This document shows, piece by piece, positions 58,958 through 64,000 of a DNA stretch of 64,000 nucleotides. Made by a program: the position numbers and the translations under genes. The stretch lies in contig JAJEHN010000034.1 in assembly GCA_022823665.1 (NCBI GenBank), forward strand, positions 1 through 64,000, in the 5' to 3' direction. The notes below the pieces were generated by a model, which worked only from the letters and a program-made list of their open reading frames with translations, was not told the origin of the DNA and searched no databases. Each line of letters begins with the position of its first letter. Within the stretch, counting starts at the first letter, position 1. This DNA comes from Thermoanaerobaculia bacterium (GTDB taxonomy: Bacteria > Acidobacteriota > Thermoanaerobaculia > Multivoradales > Multivoraceae).

Positions 58958-59165
58958 GTGGCCGCCGGGGAGCGCCCGACCTCGCCGCAGCCGACGGTGA
59001 CGATCGGCGAGCTGTACCTGGCTCAGGGCCACCGGAGGGAGGCAATCGCCATCTTCCAGCGTGTGCTCTCGGCCGACCCGGCCAACCGGCGGGCCCGCGA
59101 AGCGCTGGAGCGTCTGAAAGTGCTCCCGCCGCGGGCTACAATCCGCGCCCGGGAGGTGCCGGACC

Positions 59166-59179
<14 letters not shown>
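58958..59179 (+). CDS. Small TPR-motif protein
   Basis: 73 residues from a GTG just after the PKD lipoprotein. It contains one tetratricopeptide-type helix pair, TIGELYLAQGHRREAIAIFQRVLSADPANRRAREALERL. A single TPR of this kind usually needs a partner or oligomerises. It overlaps the accB start by 14 bases. The pattern is clear enough to call it coding, but the start is uncertain and function unknown. Confidence 0.62.
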
Positions 59180-59642
<463 letters not shown>

Positions 59643-59700
59643 CTGGGTGCGCGGGTCTTCCGACCCGCATCAGGCGCAGTGCCGCGAAGCGGCGAGCCTG
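59643..59700. repeat. REP-like repeat between accB and accC
   Basis: Family A core at 59645-59668 with the loop changed to TTCC, then GCCGCGAAGCGGC at about 59681-59693. It starts two bases after the accB stop. Confidence 0.8.
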
Positions 59701-59730
59701 GGCCGACCCGCTTCGCGCGGACGAAGCCCC

Positions 59731-61070
<1,340 letters not shown>

Positions 61071-61074
<4 letters not shown>

Positions 61075-61823
61075 GCGAGGGTCGGGAAGTGCCGGTGCGC
61101 CGGCCTTCTGGCCGGCATCCGGCCGCAGGCCGGTCTGAGAGGCCGCTCCGCCCGCCTTCGAACCGCCTCTACGCGATCGTCGATACGGGCTCCTTCGGCG
61201 TCGAACCGCAGACGGTGACCACGGCGGTTCGCGTGTTGCTCGACTGCGGTGCGCGCTGGATGCAACTGCGCGCCAAGGGCGTGCCGGACCTCGCCGCGTG
61301 GCGCCTGGCCGAGACGGTGGGACGCGTATTCGAGGAGGCGCAAGCCACCGACGGCGAAGGCGACGCGCCGCTGCTGTGGATCAACGACAACGCCGCGATC
61401 GCGGCTGCGCTGACGGCGAGCGGTCCGCGCGCCGGTTTCCGCGTCGGTCTCCATCTCGGCCAGGACGACCTGCCGCCCGCGGCGGCCCGGCTGTCGCTTC
61501 CTCCCGACTGCCCGATCGGTTACTCCACCCACAGCCGCGGGCAGGCCGTCGAGGCCGAAGCCGACCCGGCGGTCGACGCGGTCGCCGTCGGCCCGGTGTT
61601 CGGGACCACGACGAAGGAACGCCCCGACCCCGTCGTCGGGCTGGCCGGAGTCGCCGAGGCGCGCCAGGTCACCTCGAAGCCCCTGATCGGCATCGGCGGC
61701 ATCGACGCGGACGGCGCTCCGAGGGTCATCGAAGCCGGCGCCGACGCGGTAGCCGTCGTTTCCGCGCTTGATCCGAAGAACCTCGCCGCCTCCTGCCGCC
61801 GCCTCCTGCAATCGCTCGCCTGA
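61071..61823 (+). CDS. thiE: Thiamine phosphate synthase (ThiE-like)
   Basis: 250 residues. It joins the thiazole and pyrimidine halves of thiamine. Motifs: LYAIVDTGSFGVEPQTV, ARWMQLRAKGV, WINDNAAIA, GLHLGQDDLPPA, IGYSTHSRGQAVEAE, VAVGPVFGTTTKERPDPVVGL and KPLIGIGGIDADGAPRVIEAGADAVAVVSAL. The ATG overlaps the accC stop. The first 30 residues are encoded partly by a family B repeat (VRRPSGRHP at 61094-61116), and no other ATG, GTG or TTG lies between it and LYAIVD. Confidence 0.9.
61089..61132. repeat. REP-like repeat, variant B, inside thiE
   Basis: Core at 61094-61116 with stem GCCGGCC-TTCT-GGCCGGC and a GGTGC head, followed by a CCGGCCGCAGGCCGG hairpin. It lies 23 bases after the thiE ATG, in frame. 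A short GCTGGGTGCGC remnant sits beyond the thiE stop at about 61829-61838. Confidence 0.82.
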
Positions 61824-61855
61824 GTCTGCTGGGTGCGCTTCCGTTGTTGGCAGTC

Positions 61856-61883
61856 GAAGTGTACACTCCGAAGTCGACACTTC
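61856..61883. promoter_or_regulatory. Operator candidate upstream of the Phd/VapC pair
   Basis: A perfect AGTGTACACT palindrome (61858-61867) sits inside a wider inverted repeat, GAAGTGT (61856-61862) and ACACTTC (61877-61883). It ends 15 bases before the antitoxin ATG, where self-repressing Phd-type antitoxins usually bind. Confidence 0.55.
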
Positions 61884-61898
61884 AGCCGGGAAGAGACG

Positions 61899-62153
61899 AT
61901 GGAGATCACGGCGAAAGGCTTGAGAACTCGGGTAGGGGAGGTCCTCAGGTGCGTGGAGCGCGGAGAAACGGTGACCGTCACCTACCGCGGCCGGCCCAGA
62001 GCAAGGCTCGTGGGTCTGGAAGAGGACTCCGGTTCGGCGCCCGAGGAGACGCCGTCGTCCCCAGCGTTCGGCATGTGGAAGGACCGCGCCGACATGGTCG
62101 ATGTCGAAGCCCATGTCCGGCGGCTGCGGGCTGAGCGCTTCCGTGCTGGTTGA
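61899..62153 (+). CDS. Phd/YefM-family antitoxin
   Basis: 84 residues. The N-terminal Phd/YefM DNA-binding fold reads MEITAKGLRTRVGEVLRCVERGETVTVTYRGRPRARLVGL. The C-terminal tail (SPAFGMWKDRADMVDVEAHVRRLRAERF) is the toxin-binding part, with the FGMWKDR pattern often seen in antitoxins paired with PIN toxins. Upstream palindromes probably serve autoregulation. It overlaps the toxin gene by 11 bases. Confidence 0.87.
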   Translation: MEITAKGLRTRVGEVLRCVERGETVTVTYRGRPRARLVGLEEDSGSAPEETPSSPAFGMWKDRADMVDVEAHVRRLRAERFRAG

Positions 62154-62523
62154 TACGGACGTCCTCATCTGGTTCCTGCGGGGACGTGAGTCCGCCAGGG
62201 AAGCGCTTGAGGCCCATGAGTCGGTCGAGCTCTCGGCCGTCACCTACATGGAACTCGTGCAGGGCGTTCGGAGCAAGGAGGAACTCCGGCTGCTACGACT
62301 GACGATTCAGCGGAACGGGTGGCGAATCCTGCCCCTGACGGAGAACATCGGCCAGCGGGCGACCGTCTACCTGGAGAACTACGCTCTCTCCGACGGCATG
62401 CGTCTGGCGGACGCCCTGATCGCGGCCTCAGCCGTCGAGTCGGGAGCCGTGCTGCTGACCGGGAACGAGCGCCACTACAAGTGCGTCCCGGGGCTCGCGC
62501 TCGATCGCTTCGAGCCGACCTGA
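62143..62523 (+). CDS. vapC: VapC-like PIN-domain toxin
   Basis: 126 residues. PIN ribonuclease fold with acidic residues in VLVDTDVLIWFLRG, VTYMELVQG, and SDGMRLADALIAASAV, and the C-terminal LLTGNERHYKCVPGL. These toxins cleave tRNA or rRNA. The start is GTG at 62143, which yields the usual MLVDTDVLI; ATG at 62101 would add 14 residues of unrelated sequence. Paired with the Phd-type antitoxin just upstream. Confidence 0.87.
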   Translation: MLVDTDVLIWFLRGRESAREALEAHESVELSAVTYMELVQGVRSKEELRLLRLTIQRNGWRILPLTENIGQRATVYLENYALSDGMRLADALIAASAVESGAVLLTGNERHYKCVPGLALDRFEPT

Positions 62524-62633
62524 GGAGGCAGCGCTTCGTCAGCTACTATGAGACAAGTGCCAATGGGTCTGCGGTCCTGCTCGCCGCCGCGGAGGCTCGA
62601 CTGGACAAGTCGCCCTGAGGCAGGGAAGGAGCA

Positions 62634-63607
62634 GTGGGCATGGATTGCTTGTTCCGTCGACAGGCTGCGAAGCGACCGGCTTGCAGGCCGACCATCGGCC
62701 GATGGGTGCTGATGGCGCTGGCCCTGGCCGTTTCTTCGCCTCTTGCGGCTCAGCACGACCGGTACGACGACGGTACGCCTGAGGCGTTCTCGCAGATAAC
62801 CGACGCGTACGAACAGGAATACGCGCAGCGATTCCGCTTGCCTGAAGCTGGCGCCGTCGCTTCCGTGACGGCATGTTTCGGTCGCGAGCCGACGGACGAC
62901 GATGCGAACGTGTCGTTGACCCTCACGTTCTACCGCGACGCCAATGGGCAGCCCGGCGCCCCTCTGGCAACGTACTCGGCAAGCGTGTCCGGGCTGGCCA
63001 GGGGCCGGGGAACCTGCGGGGTGATCGCTCGTGGCGATGTCACTTCGCAGCGGCTCGATGCCGGCTACGTGTGGCTGGGCGTTCAGTGGCTGAACTCGAG
63101 CGGCAAGGGACTGGCCGAGGACAGGAACGGCCCGGGCGGCACGCGCAACTTCTGGCGGCACCGGTCATCGGCAACGGCCAGGTGGAGTTCGTGGAACGCC
63201 GAGAAGGGAGCCACCGCTTACTTCCTGCGCTTGAGCGTGAACCCCGGAGGACCGACGCCTCCCCAGGCGACGGACTGCACGCCGACGACCACGCTGCTCC
63301 AGTTCGAGGGCGACTACAAGGTCAGCATGTGCTACCGGACGCCGGACGGGCAGGTGAGCCAGGCAAGAAGCGGCGTCTGGGCCTCGGGCGAATCCGGCTT
63401 GCTCTGGTTCTTCAATCGAGACAACGCCGAGGTGTTGGTCAAGGTTCTTGACGATTGCCAGAACAGCGGTTATCGCTGGGTGTTCGTGGCGCCCGTGACC
63501 ACCCTGGAGTTCAACCTCCTCATCACGGCCCCGGACGGCACGACATGGAGGCATGGCAACGTGCAGGGAGCGGCGGCGTCCACCAGGGCCGACACCAGGG
63601 CGTTCAG

Positions 63608-63620
<13 letters not shown>
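62634..63620 (+). CDS. Exported protein with acidobacterial-type C-terminal domain
   Basis: 328 residues. A long N-region precedes the signal core WVLMALALAVSSPLAAQ. Residues 45-205 form a beta-rich domain (FRLPEAGAVASVTACFGREP, VSLTLTFYRDANGQPG, YVWLGVQWLNSSGKG). From about 215, the pattern LQFEGDYKVSMCYRTPDGQ, SGLLWFFNRDNAEVLVKVLDDC and YRWVFVAPVTTLEFNLLITAPDG is one I associate with exported acidobacterial proteins; its function is unknown to me. GTG at 62634 or ATG at 62640 is the start. Confidence 0.75.

Positions 63621-64000
<380 letters not shown>

Overview
The window is GC-rich, gene-dense bacterial chromosome. Two tandem proteins that join a GWxTD domain to a VWFA-related domain, a secreted protein with a C-terminal domain I recall from the same lineage, a sigma-54 two-component pair and the many GTG/TTG starts suggest a member of the Acidobacteriota, perhaps Thermoanaerobaculia. 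That placement is inference from gene content; no rRNA is present. Most genes are ordinary housekeeping genes in short operons with 4-bp stop/start overlaps.

Layout. 1-1670: small membrane protein, hicBA toxin-antitoxin pair, and a decayed region holding a dnaA fragment. 1670-5304: GNAT protein, macro-domain protein, conserved protein, archaeal-type phosphoglycerate mutase. 5305-11700: repeat-laden operon of two GWxTD/VWFA proteins and Maf. 11700-19900: cysteine desulfurase and mnmA, then rsmI with a lytic transglycosylase, then prfA-prmC. 20030-25011: nuclease-like protein, S9 peptidase, dihydropyrimidinase and beta-ureidopropionase (pyrimidine-ring catabolism). 25008-29179: NtrC-type regulator and multidomain histidine kinase. 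29392-35392: outer-membrane proteins, comF, tRNA-Ala(GGC), a tRNA-Sec gene (selC), FmdB, moeA. 35460-37161: DarTG DNA ADP-ribosylation module. 37318-43133: pilC, a lipoprotein, and a three-gene cluster (PP-loop synthetase, radical SAM, FAD-dependent halogenase-like). 43108-49681: holB-tmk, DsbA-like oxidoreductase, an iodotyrosine-deiodinase homologue, manC, trmB, HD hydrolase. 49720-57001: lolA-tgt-yajC-secD-secF-rsh. 57276-61823: two PKD/Ig-like exported proteins, a TPR protein, accB-accC-thiE. 61899-64000: Phd/VapC-like pair, a secreted protein and the start of an Asp-Gly-repeat protein.

The most unusual feature is a dispersed, REP-like repeat. Its core is a GGTGC head plus a hairpin with a TTCT loop, in two stem versions (GCGGGTC/GACCCGC and GCCGGCC/GGCCGGC) that differ by compensatory changes. 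Further short GC hairpins follow. About fifteen copies occur, three of them as 134-137 bp inverted pairs. They sit at gene junctions and inside genes: they are translated as the N-termini of maf, thiE, mnmA and one GWxTD/VWFA gene, as an internal 45-residue cassette in that same gene, as the last residues and stop codon of maf, and as the C-terminal tail of trmB. The core is open in five of six frames. No transposase for it is visible here.

Two genes, trmB and tgt, have no ATG/GTG/TTG that would keep their conserved N-termini; both could start at a CTG inside a CTGA overlap with the preceding stop codon.
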